Below, in pieces: positions 1 through 6,327 of a DNA stretch of 9,471 nt. The stretch's first letter is position 1. Each line of letters starts with the position of its first letter. The notes under the pieces were generated by a model. The model did no database searches and had not been told where the DNA came from. It saw only the letters and a list, made by a program, of their open reading frames with translations. Origin of the DNA: DASUPK01 sp036377415 (GTDB taxonomy: Bacteria; Actinomycetota; Thermoleophilia; Solirubrobacterales; 70-9); contig DASUYK010000062.1 of assembly GCA_036377415.1 (NCBI GenBank), forward strand, positions 1 to 9,471, given 5' to 3'. A program made the translations under genes and the position numbers.

Positions 1-843
1 GTGCTCGAGTACGACGACGTGATGAACGAGCAGCGCCGGGTGATCTACAAGTACCGCCGCGAGATCCTCGAGGGCAAGGACATGTCGGATGCCGCGCGGG
101 AGGGGGTCGGGCAGATCGTCAGCAGCAAGGTGGACGAATACACGCCGGGCGACGTGATCGAAGACTGGGACCTCGGAGAGCTCCAGACACAGGTCCAGCA
201 GCTCTGGCCGTCGACCACCGATTTCACCGGTGTCGAGCCGGAGAACCTCGACCGCGAGGACCTCCGCGAGAGGCTGCTCGCCGACGCGCTCGCGGCCTAC
301 GACCGCCGCGAGCAGGAGTTCGGCGACGAGATCATGCGCCAGCTCGAGCGGGCGATCCTGCTCCAGATCATCGACAACCGCTGGCGTGAGCACCTCTACG
401 AGATGGACTACCTGCGCGAGGGAATCCACCTCCGCGGCTTCGCCCAGATCGACCCCCTCGTCGCGTACAAGAACGAGGGCTTCTCGATGTTCGACGCGCT
501 CATGCAGTCGATCTGGGAGGAGTTCGCGCGCCTGATCTTTCACGTCGAGGTCGAGGTCGCGCCGCAGGCCCAGGAGCAGTTCGCCCCAGGCGAGGCGCCC
601 GCCCAGATGCAGTACTCGGGCGGCACCGCGGAGCAGCCCTCGGCCCTCGGCCAGGCCGCGGTCGCGACGGCGGCGGGCCCCGGCGCGGCGGCCGAGCGCG
701 CACTCGAGGGGACGCCCTCGGGAGGGAACGGCGCGCCGGCCGAGCAGGAGACCGTGGTCAAGGATGATCGCGAGAAGATCGGGCGCAATGACCCCTGCTG
801 GTGCGGCTCGGGCAAGAAGTACAAGAAGTGCCACGGGGCGTAG
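1..843 (+). CDS. secA: Preprotein translocase ATPase SecA, C-terminal part (5' end outside the window)
   Basis: SecA is the cytoplasmic motor that binds preproteins and drives them through the SecYEG channel by ATP hydrolysis. The window opens inside the gene; the GTG at position 1 is an internal valine, not a start. The visible 280 residues begin at the family's LEYDDVMNEQR motif (residues 2-12 here), run through the helical scaffold, and include the two-helix-finger segment with ILLQIIDNRWREHLYEMDYL followed by REGIHLRGFAQIDPLVAYK (about 119-157). After about residue 185 comes a long Ala/Gly/Pro/Gln/Glu-rich linker, then the zinc-binding SEC-C tail with C266, C268, C277 and H278 (CxC-x8-CH), which in known SecA proteins contacts SecB or the ribosome. 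The nucleotide-binding domains lie upstream of the window. No terminator is evident in the 69 nt after the TAG stop. Confidence 0.97.
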   Translation: MLEYDDVMNEQRRVIYKYRREILEGKDMSDAAREGVGQIVSSKVDEYTPGDVIEDWDLGELQTQVQQLWPSTTDFTGVEPENLDREDLRERLLADALAAYDRREQEFGDEIMRQLERAILLQIIDNRWREHLYEMDYLREGIHLRGFAQIDPLVAYKNEGFSMFDALMQSIWEEFARLIFHVEVEVAPQAQEQFAPGEAPAQMQYSGGTAEQPSALGQAAVATAAGPGAAAERALEGTPSGGNGAPAEQETVVKDDREKIGRNDPCWCGSGKKYKKCHGA

Positions 844-900
844 ATTCGGCCGCGCAGCGTCTGCCCACCGGGTGATTCCTAACAGCACGACGGTCATGCG

Positions 901-906
901 TACCAT
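901..906 (+). promoter_or_regulatory. Possible -10 element (TACCAT) for a leaderless methyltransferase mRNA
   Basis: TACCAT fits the TANNNT form of a bacterial -10 box and ends exactly 6 nt before the GTG at 913. Transcription starting at that GTG would give a leaderless message, a common arrangement in actinobacteria. No good -35 hexamer is visible and there is no Shine-Dalgarno sequence upstream, so this rests on spacing alone. Confidence 0.35.
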
Positions 907-912
907 CGCCCG

Positions 913-1821
913 GTGGAGAAGGGGACTGCGATCAACAAGCCGACGGTGAAGACCGTGCCGATCGCGGCGGAGAACGAGGAGGCGACCGAGGCGTGGAGCG
1001 GCGTGCTCTTCGACCGCTTCGTGGAGTACCGGGACCTGATCGTCGCTGGACTGGCCGAGTTCGGGGAGATCGCGATGAGGATGCACCCCCCGCAGCCCGG
1101 CGGCACGGTGCTCGACATCGGCTGCGGGTTCGGCGACGCGACCCAGCGGCTGGGTGCGCTCGTCGGCCCCGGCGGCAGGGCTGTGGGCGTCGACGTCTCG
1201 GAGCCGTTCGTCGAGGCATCGATCGCCGAGGCGAGGGAGGCCGGGGTTGAGAACGTCGAGTTCGTCGCCGGGGACGTCCAGGTGATGGACCTCGGGGGTC
1301 CATATGACTATGCCTTCTCGCGGATGGGGGTGATGTTCTTCGACAACCCGGTGCAGGCGCTGCGGAACATCCGCGGCTCCCTCCACCCCGGCGCGCGCCT
1401 TGTCGCGGTGGTCTGGCGCCGGAAGCTCGACAATCCATGGGTGCACCGCGCCGAGCAGGTGGTCGACCAGTACCTGGAGGAGCCCGAGGAGTCCGACGAG
1501 CCGACCTGCGGTCCCGGACCGTTCTCGATGGCCAACGCCGACACGCTCAGCGAGCAGCTTCAGATCGCCGGCTTCGAGGACCCGACCTTCACCCGCTGCG
1601 ACCTGGACATGAAGCTCGGCGACGACCTCGATCACGCGGTCTCCTTCAACATGGCGCTCGGCCCGGCGGCGGAGCTGATCCGGCTCGCGGGCGACGAGGC
1701 GGACAGGATCCGGCCGAAGCTCGAGCGGGAGATCGGGGAGGTGCTCTCCGACTATGTCGGGCCCGACGGGGTGAGCGGTCCGGCCTCGACCTGGATCGTC
1801 CGCGCCGGCGTCCCGGCCTAG
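913..1821 (+). CDS. Class I SAM-dependent methyltransferase
   Basis: A 302-residue protein with a Rossmann-type methyltransferase fold of the UbiE/COQ5-like group. Motif I is VLDIGCGFGD (66-75), which binds S-adenosylmethionine. The acidic end of strand 2 is in GVDVS (92-96, D94), D121 lies in VEFVAGDVQ, and the post-motif region SRMGVMFFDNPVQALRNIRGSLHPGARLVAVVW (136-168) is typical of the family. The C-terminal third (about 170-302) is less conserved and probably forms the substrate site; the substrate cannot be read from sequence. The GTG start at 913 has no Shine-Dalgarno sequence, but a TACCAT box ends 6 nt before it, which suits a leaderless transcript; in-frame GTG codons at 946 and 955 are alternatives. 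Its TAG stop overlaps that of the convergent kinase gene. It may instead be read through from secA. Confidence 0.9.
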   Translation: MEKGTAINKPTVKTVPIAAENEEATEAWSGVLFDRFVEYRDLIVAGLAEFGEIAMRMHPPQPGGTVLDIGCGFGDATQRLGALVGPGGRAVGVDVSEPFVEASIAEAREAGVENVEFVAGDVQVMDLGGPYDYAFSRMGVMFFDNPVQALRNIRGSLHPGARLVAVVWRRKLDNPWVHRAEQVVDQYLEEPEESDEPTCGPGPFSMANADTLSEQLQIAGFEDPTFTRCDLDMKLGDDLDHAVSFNMALGPAAELIRLAGDEADRIRPKLEREIGEVLSDYVGPDGVSGPASTWIVRAGVPA

Positions 1822-3056
1822 CCGCTCGCCTGAGCCTGCTCAGCCGGGTTCCCGAGCGGCAGCCTCGCGAACACCCGAAATCCGCCGCCCTCCATCGGTC
1901 CCGCCGCGAACCGGCCGCCGAAGAGCTCGACCCGCTCCCGCATCCCGATCAGTCCCTTCCGGGTGCCGGCCGCGACCCCGCCGGTGCTCCCCGGCCCGTC
2001 GTCGATCACCTCGACCTCGACGCTCACCGGGTCGTACCGAACACCGACCCTCGCGTTCGCCCCGGCGCCCGCGTGCTTGAGCACGTTCGTGAGCGCCTCC
2101 TGGATGATCCGATAGGCCGCCTGGTCGAGGATCGGCGGAAGCGCCACCGGGTCGCCGATCCTCCGGATCTCCACCCCGAGGCCCGCGGACCGGCATTCCT
2201 CGACCAGGTCGCCCAGGTGGGACAGGCTGACCCGGTCGCGCTCCGGATCAGGCGTCTCGGTGGTGCGCAGCAGGCCAAGCAGCTTCCGCATGTCCTCCAG
2301 CGCGATCCGGGAGGTGCGCTTGATCTCCGCCAGCGAATACCGGGCGCTCTCGACGTCGCCGCCGTCGTCGAGGGCGCGCAGGCCCGCGGTGGCCTGGAGG
2401 GAGACCGCGGTCACCCCGTGTCCGGCCGCGTCGTGCAGGTCGCGCGCGATCCGCATCCGCTCGGCGACGACCGCGAGCCTTGCGGTCTCCTCCCGCTCTC
2501 GGTCGAGCGAGCGCCGCAGCCAGGCCATCAGCAGCCCGGTGACCAGCAGCGTGGCGACGGTCACCACCCAACGGGTGATTCCGGCGGAGAGCATCGGCCC
2601 CTCGTCGATCAGCAGGATCGCGTCCCCCGCTCCGATCAGGGCGAGCTGGAGGAAGGCGTGACGGAGGTCGAAGAACCAGAACGCGAACAGGGAGACCCAC
2701 AGGTAGAGGACCTCGTTGTCCTCCGCGCCCCTGCCCGCACCCGCCTCCAGCGTGGCGGCCGTGATCACGATCGTCCCGAGGGCCGCGGCCAGGCCGAGGA
2801 TCGGCTCGTCGACTCGACGCCGGGCGAGGAGGATCACACCGCCGAGCCCGGCGAAGGCCCCGTACCCCAGGATCACGAGGTCGGAGCCCTGTGCGGCGGG
2901 CGGCAGGGCGACGGTGACCGCGATCAGGATCGCCCCGCCGACGAGGAGCAGCCCCGCTACGCGGGTCGCCAGCGCCCGCCCGCCGACCGTGGGCACCGGT
3001 GGCAGGCCGTGCGAGAGCGTTCTCAACAGCCAGCGCATTGGACGGCGAGTGCTCAT
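1818..3056 (-). CDS. NarL/DesK-type membrane sensor histidine kinase (orphan)
   Basis: A 412-residue two-component sensor kinase. The N-terminal half has about six hydrophobic helices (roughly 30-50, 59-77, 86-103, 117-130, 134-151, 160-180) and no obvious soluble sensor domain. A short coiled-coil-like linker (181-200) leads to a HisKA_3 dimerisation box, RMRIARDLHD, with the phospho-acceptor histidine at 208. The HATPase_c domain follows, with an N box IIQEALTNVLKHAG (E320, N324), G1 box IDDGPG (351-356) and G2 box GLIGMRERV (368-376). The reading frame stays open up to 3266, but I place the start at the ATG at 3056 because GGAG lies 5 nt upstream and the extra 70 residues would overlap the prfB start. 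Neither neighbour is a response regulator, so its partner is encoded elsewhere. The stop overlaps that of the methyltransferase. Confidence 0.93.
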   Translation of the reverse strand: MSTRRPMRWLLRTLSHGLPPVPTVGGRALATRVAGLLLVGGAILIAVTVALPPAAQGSDLVILGYGAFAGLGGVILLARRRVDEPILGLAAALGTIVITAATLEAGAGRGAEDNEVLYLWVSLFAFWFFDLRHAFLQLALIGAGDAILLIDEGPMLSAGITRWVVTVATLLVTGLLMAWLRRSLDREREETARLAVVAERMRIARDLHDAAGHGVTAVSLQATAGLRALDDGGDVESARYSLAEIKRTSRIALEDMRKLLGLLRTTETPDPERDRVSLSHLGDLVEECRSAGLGVEIRRIGDPVALPPILDQAAYRIIQEALTNVLKHAGAGANARVGVRYDPVSVEVEVIDDGPGSTGGVAAGTRKGLIGMRERVELFGGRFAAGPMEGGGFRVFARLPLGNPAEQAQASG

Positions 3057-3061
3057 CGAGA

Positions 3062-3065
3062 CTCC
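3062..3065 (-). promoter_or_regulatory. Ribosome binding site that fixes the kinase start
   Basis: On the minus strand GGAG is followed by five bases and then ATG (3056-3054). It is the only well-spaced Shine-Dalgarno sequence near the 5' end of this open frame, and it supports the 412-residue product over the longer frame. Confidence 0.6.
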
Positions 3066-3127
3066 GTTCTCCCGGGTGGTCCTTCCCTGAAAGCAACGGT
3101 AGACCACGCGGCCGAATACGCTTATGA

Positions 3128-3198
3128 GAGGGTGCTCCGCAGACCCGAGGGTGCTCCGCAGGAGCAACCCGTTCAGCGACGGAGGAGCAACCCGATCA
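3128..3198 (+). repeat. Paired direct and inverted repeats in the prfB leader
   Basis: Two exact copies of the 15-mer GAGGGTGCTCCGCAG lie at 3128-3142 and 3147-3161. They are followed by GGAGCAACCCGTTCA (3161-3175) and its near copy GGAGCAACCCGATCA (3184-3198, 14 of 15 identical). The left pair is complementary to the right pair: GGGTGCTCC pairs with GGAGCAACCC over 9 bp with one bulged A. The inner hairpin spans 3149-3170 with a GCA loop; an outer pairing of 3130-3138 with 3184-3193 is also possible. The last copy overlaps the GGAGGAG ribosome binding site of prfB. No T run follows, so it does not look like an intrinsic terminator. It lies between the divergent kinase and prfB genes. Confidence 0.75.
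3181..3187 (+). promoter_or_regulatory. prfB ribosome binding site
   Basis: GGAGGAG precedes the ATG at 3202 by 14 nt, a rather long gap; the second in-frame ATG at 3211 is further still. The site overlaps the right arm of the repeat module, so pairing in the leader could hide it. That is inference from the layout. Confidence 0.5.
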
Positions 3199-3201
3199 AT
3201 C

Positions 3202-4315
3202 ATGGTCGAGATGGTTCCCAGAGACGGCGCTACCCAGCGCCTCACGGAAGTCCGGGAGAAGCTCAAGCTGCTCTCGGACTACCTTTGACCCCGCTTCGCT
3301 GAGCGAGGAGGTCGAGCGGCTCGAGGCCGAGATGGGCCGGCCCGGGTTCTGGGACGACCAGGCGTCGGCGGCGGAGACCTCCGCGAGGCACGCGAGCGTG
3401 CAGCGAAGGCTCGACGGCTTCCGCCGGCTCGAGTCCGACGTCGGCGACCTCGAGGAGCTCGCCGAGCTCGCTGCCGACGACGAGGAGATGGCCGGCGAAC
3501 TGAACGATCAGCTCGCCTCGGTCGAGGCGCGGCTCGCGGAGCTCGAGGAGGAGCGGCTCTTCTCCGGCCGCTTCGACTCAGGGGACGCCGTTGTCACCGT
3601 CCATTCAGGTGCCGGAGGTACCGACTCGCAGGATTGGGCGGAGATGCTGCTGCGCATGTACCTGCGGTGGGCCGAGCGCCGGGGATTCAAGGTGGAGATG
3701 AAGGAGGCCTCCCCGGGGGAGGAGGCGGGACTGAAGTCCGCGACCTTCATCGCACGCGGCGAGAACGGGTATGGCCTGTTCGCGGCCGAGCGAGGGGTGC
3801 ATCGCCTGATCCGGATCTCGCCGTTCGACTCCTCAGCGCGGCGGCACACCAGCTTTGCTCAGGTCGACGTCGCCCCACTGGTCGAGGGCGACGTCGACGT
3901 CGAGATCGACGACGCCGACATCAGGGTGGACACATACCGCGCCTCCGGCGCCGGCGGGCAGCATGTCAACAAGACCGATTCGGCGGTTCGGATCACCCAC
4001 ACGCCGACCGGGATCGTCGTTCAGTGCCAGAACGAGCGATCCCAGGCGCAGAACAAGGCGACCGCGATGCAGCTGCTCCGGGCGCGGCTGCTCGAGCGTA
4101 AGGAGCTCGAGCGCGCCGAGGAGCTGGCACGCGAGCGAGGCGAGCAGAAGTCGGCCGAGTGGGGGTCCCAGATCCGAAGCTACTTCCTCCATCCGGACCA
4201 GCGGGTGAAGGACCACCGGACCAACTTCGAGGTCGGTGACACGCAGCGCGTCCTGGACGGCGACATCGATCCGTTCGTCCGCGAGTACCTGAACCTCGCG
4301 GCCTCCGCGGACTAG
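3202..4315 (+). CDS. prfB: Peptide chain release factor 2 (RF2), with programmed +1 frameshift
   Basis: RF2 reads UAA and UGA stop codons and triggers peptide release at the ribosome. Frame 1 runs from ATG 3202 for 28 codons to CTT TGA (TGA at 3286-3288). Skipping T3286 continues as GAC CCC GCT in the frame that ends at TAG 4313-4315, giving 370 residues, the usual RF2 length. The join yields ...LLSDYL-DPASLSEEVERLEAEMGRPGFWDD, continuous with RF2 N-termini. The anticodon-like SPF tripeptide that marks RF2 rather than RF1 is encoded at 3818-3826, in RISPFDSSARRHTSF. The catalytic GGQ is at 3953-3961, in SGAGGQHVNKTDSAVRITH. Starting at ATG 3332 instead would lose about 43 residues of domain 1. 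It heads a plus-strand cluster; the FIST gene starts 5 nt after its stop. ATG 3211 is an alternative start. Confidence 0.97.
3283..3289 (+). other. RF2 autoregulatory +1 frameshift site (CTTTGAC)
   Basis: The slippery core CTT TGA C matches the conserved prfB recoding site: when RF2 is scarce, the ribosome pauses at UGA and the CUU-reading tRNA slips forward one base, allowing full-length RF2. The codon before it (TAC) matches the tyrosine found in E. coli. The usual internal Shine-Dalgarno-like AGGGGG, which sits 3 nt before CTT in E. coli, is absent: here the bases are CTCTCGGAC. The nearest purine-rich stretch, GGGAGAAG (3254-3261), is about 21 nt upstream. Confidence 0.92.
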
Positions 4316-4320
4316 CCGGA

Positions 4321-5514
4321 ATGACCGCCTCGGAGCAGGCCGTTCGGACGTCGGTCGGGGTCTCGGAGAGCTTCGACACAGTCGAGGCCGCCGTCGAGGC
4401 GAGCGACAGAGCCCGCGCGGTTCTTGAGCGGTCCTGCGATCTCGCCGTCGTCTTCGCCTCCGGGAATCACCTCGGGATGTCCAAATGGCTGCTCTCGGAG
4501 GTCCATGAGCGGCTCGAGCCCCGGGCCCTGATCGGCTGTGGGGCGGGCGGCACGGTGGCCGGCGCACACGAGCTGGAGGACACCCCGAGCGTAGTCGTTT
4601 GGGCCGCTTCCTTGCCCGGGGCCGAGCTCGAGACCATGCATCTGACCGCAGAGCGCGATCGCGAGGGCTTTCGCCTCCTGGGGCTTCCCGAGGAGCTCGC
4701 GGGCGCCGCGGGGGATCCGACGGACGACGAGTCGGTGATCGCCCTCTGTGATCCGCTCAGCTTCCCAGCCGAGGAGCTGATCGCGGCACTCGAGCGCAAC
4801 CGTCCGGGTGCGCCGATCATCGGCGGCCTCGCGAGCGCCTCCTTCGCGGGCGGCGCGATGCTCCTGCGGGACGGCGAGGTCCACACGGACGGTGCAGTCG
4901 CCCTGCGCATGCGCGGTATCGACGTCCTGCCCTGCGTCTCGCAGGGTGCCGGGCCGGTCGGCCCCGAGATGACCATCACGAGTGCCGAGGCGAACGTGAT
5001 CGCCGAGCTCGCTGGAAAGCCGGCGATGGAGCGGCTCGGCGAGGTGATCGGCGCGCTGCCGGAGGGAGAGCGAGAGCTCGCGGCCGCCGGGGTGCTGATC
5101 GGCCTCGTTATCGACGAGAACCGGCCCGAGTACGAGCGCGGCGACTTCCTGGTGCGACCGATCATCGGTGCTGACCGCACCAGCGGCGCGATCGCGATCG
5201 GCGAGACCGTCCGAGTCGGTCAGACCGTTCGACTTCAGGTGCGCGATGCGGTCTCCGCCGACGAGGACCTCCGCGAGGCGCTGCGGATGCAGACCCAGGC
5301 GCTGGGCTCGAGCGGCGCGGCGGGTGCCCTGCTGTTCACCTGCAACGGCCGCGGCTCACACATGTTCGAGGTTCCCGACCACGACGCCTCGGCGATCGAG
5401 GACTCGCTCGGCGTACCGACAGCCGGGTTCTTCTGTGCTGGGGAGATCGGCCCGGTCGGCGGACGCAACTTCCTGCATGGGTTCACGGCGACGATGGCGG
5501 TGTTCGCCGCCTGA
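4321..5514 (+). CDS. FIST domain (FIST_N + FIST_C) protein
   Basis: A 397-residue protein recognised as a stand-alone FIST protein. FIST is a proposed sensory domain, thought to bind small ligands, often found joined to signalling output domains. The N-terminal part (about 38-235) has CDLAVVFASGNH, RALIGCGAGGTVAGAHELEDTPSVVVWAA and the APIIGGLASASF stretch. The C-terminal part (about 236-385) ends in the FIST_C signature: GALLFTCNGRGSHMFEVPDHD (336-356), then VPTAGFFCAGEIGPVGGRNFLHGFTA (365-390). There is no signal peptide, membrane helix or output domain, so it probably acts in the cytoplasm through a partner. ATG 4321 follows the prfB stop by 5 nt with only a weak ribosome site, suggesting reinitiation or coupling. 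Its TGA shares its last base with the ATG of the next gene. The ligand is unknown. Confidence 0.92.
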   Translation: MTASEQAVRTSVGVSESFDTVEAAVEASDRARAVLERSCDLAVVFASGNHLGMSKWLLSEVHERLEPRALIGCGAGGTVAGAHELEDTPSVVVWAASLPGAELETMHLTAERDREGFRLLGLPEELAGAAGDPTDDESVIALCDPLSFPAEELIAALERNRPGAPIIGGLASASFAGGAMLLRDGEVHTDGAVALRMRGIDVLPCVSQGAGPVGPEMTITSAEANVIAELAGKPAMERLGEVIGALPEGERELAAAGVLIGLVIDENRPEYERGDFLVRPIIGADRTSGAIAIGETVRVGQTVRLQVRDAVSADEDLREALRMQTQALGSSGAAGALLFTCNGRGSHMFEVPDHDASAIEDSLGVPTAGFFCAGEIGPVGGRNFLHGFTATMAVFAA

Positions 5515-5909
5515 TGGACCGCTCGCGGGCCTTCCTGATCGCGGTGGCCGCGGTCTTCATCCCGGTGTTCGCACTGCCGTTGTTCATCGATCCGGTCTGG
5601 TGGGCGGAGCGGTTCGGGTGGGATACGGCGGGGGCCGGCGAGCTCACTGACTACCTCGGCCGCTGCCTGGGCGCGGTCGCCCTCGCGATCTCGCTGGTCG
5701 CGCTCGGCGCCGCCCGAGACCCCGCGGGGAGCCCCTGGCTCTTCGACCTGCTCGCGCTCTCCGCGTTCTTGCTGGCGATCGTCCACCTGCGCGGGGCGAT
5801 CGAGGACTCCCAGCCGCTGGTGGAGCACCTCGAGACGGCGATGTACGCGGGGTTCGCGCTCGCCGCGTGGCTCTGTCGGCCGGCTCCGAGGACCGGTCAG
5901 ATCAAGTGA
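5514..5909 (+). CDS. Small four-helix membrane protein of unknown function
   Basis: I do not recognise a specific family. The 131-residue product has four hydrophobic segments (about 6-27, 48-67, 76-93, 107-121), so it should sit in the cytoplasmic membrane with both ends on the same side. The loop after helix 1 contains PLFIDPVWWAERFGWDTAGAGELTDYLGR, which resembles the first loop of small DoxX-like or DUF4345-like proteins; this likeness is only an impression. The start overlaps the stop of the FIST gene (TGATG), and its own stop overlaps the next start in the same way, so all three are probably translated as a coupled unit. No catalytic motif is visible. Confidence 0.78.
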   Translation: MDRSRAFLIAVAAVFIPVFALPLFIDPVWWAERFGWDTAGAGELTDYLGRCLGAVALAISLVALGAARDPAGSPWLFDLLALSAFLLAIVHLRGAIEDSQPLVEHLETAMYAGFALAAWLCRPAPRTGQIK

Positions 5910-6295
5910 TGGTGAGAGCGGTCAACAAATGCCCCGACTGCGGCTCGCCGGTCAGCCAGTTCGCCGCCGGCTGCGCCATCTGCGGCGCCAACCTGACCGC
6001 CGCACGCCAGGCGCGGGAGAGCAGCCGTCGGTCGCTGCCGTCGATCGCCGGGCGACCCGGCTGGTTCCCCCGCCTCACCGGGGCCGACGCCGTCCTCGGC
6101 GGACTCCTGCTGATCTGTGCGTTCTTCTCCCCGATGATCGGTGGGCTGATCGCCGGGGTGTTCGCCTACTTCGCCCACCAGAGGGGCGACATCGTCCAGC
6201 GGAACCTCGCCCTGGCGGCAGTCTTGGTCGCCCTGGTGATGGTGGTCCTGGTCAGCTTCCTCCCGGGCACCTACCTCCGCCTGCTGGCCTTCTAG
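5909..6295 (+). CDS. Zinc-ribbon membrane protein of unknown function
   Basis: A 128-residue protein with an N-terminal zinc ribbon of two CxxC knuckles (C8, C11, C22, C25: CPDCGSPVSQFAAGCAICG). A basic linker (about 31-56) follows, then hydrophobic stretches at about 60-88 and 98-119. The ribbon is most likely cytoplasmic and the rest a membrane anchor. The frame is open further upstream to an ATG at 5867, but I chose the ATG at 5909 because it overlaps the preceding TGA as TGATG, puts the first CxxC near the N-terminus, and avoids a 43-nt overlap. It is the last gene of the prfB-FIST cluster. 32 nt separate its stop from the stop of the convergent transporter gene, and I see no convincing terminator there. 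The role is unknown; zinc-ribbon membrane proteins of this sort are usually annotated as hypothetical. Confidence 0.82.
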   Translation: MVRAVNKCPDCGSPVSQFAAGCAICGANLTAARQARESSRRSLPSIAGRPGWFPRLTGADAVLGGLLLICAFFSPMIGGLIAGVFAYFAHQRGDIVQRNLALAAVLVALVMVVLVSFLPGTYLRLLAF

Positions 6296-6327
6296 AGAGT
6301 CCTCTTCCGTTCACGTCCCCGGGCAGG

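Noticed and set aside
3057..3266. 70-residue N-terminal extension of the kinase frame
   Set aside because: It would overlap the prfB start, cover the repeat module and lacks a ribosome site, while ATG 3056 has GGAG 5 nt upstream.
1437..3302. Very long plus-strand open frame (621 codons) across the methyltransferase end and the kinase
   Set aside because: It is antisense to two well-supported genes, its product is Arg/Pro/Gly/Asp-rich with no domain, and such frames are common shadows in high-GC DNA.
3332..4315. A shorter RF2 gene starting at ATG 3332
   Set aside because: It drops the RF2 N-terminus, which is present upstream across the CTTTGAC frameshift site; the joined 370-residue product has the normal family length.
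5867..5908. Upstream ATG for the zinc-ribbon protein
   Set aside because: The ATG at 5909 overlaps the previous stop as TGATG, the same junction used by the gene before it, and puts the zinc ribbon at the N-terminus.
6294..6305. Possible terminator hairpin between the convergent genes (AGAG/CTCT stem)
   Set aside because: Only 4 bp of A/G-C/T stem with no T run; too weak to call.
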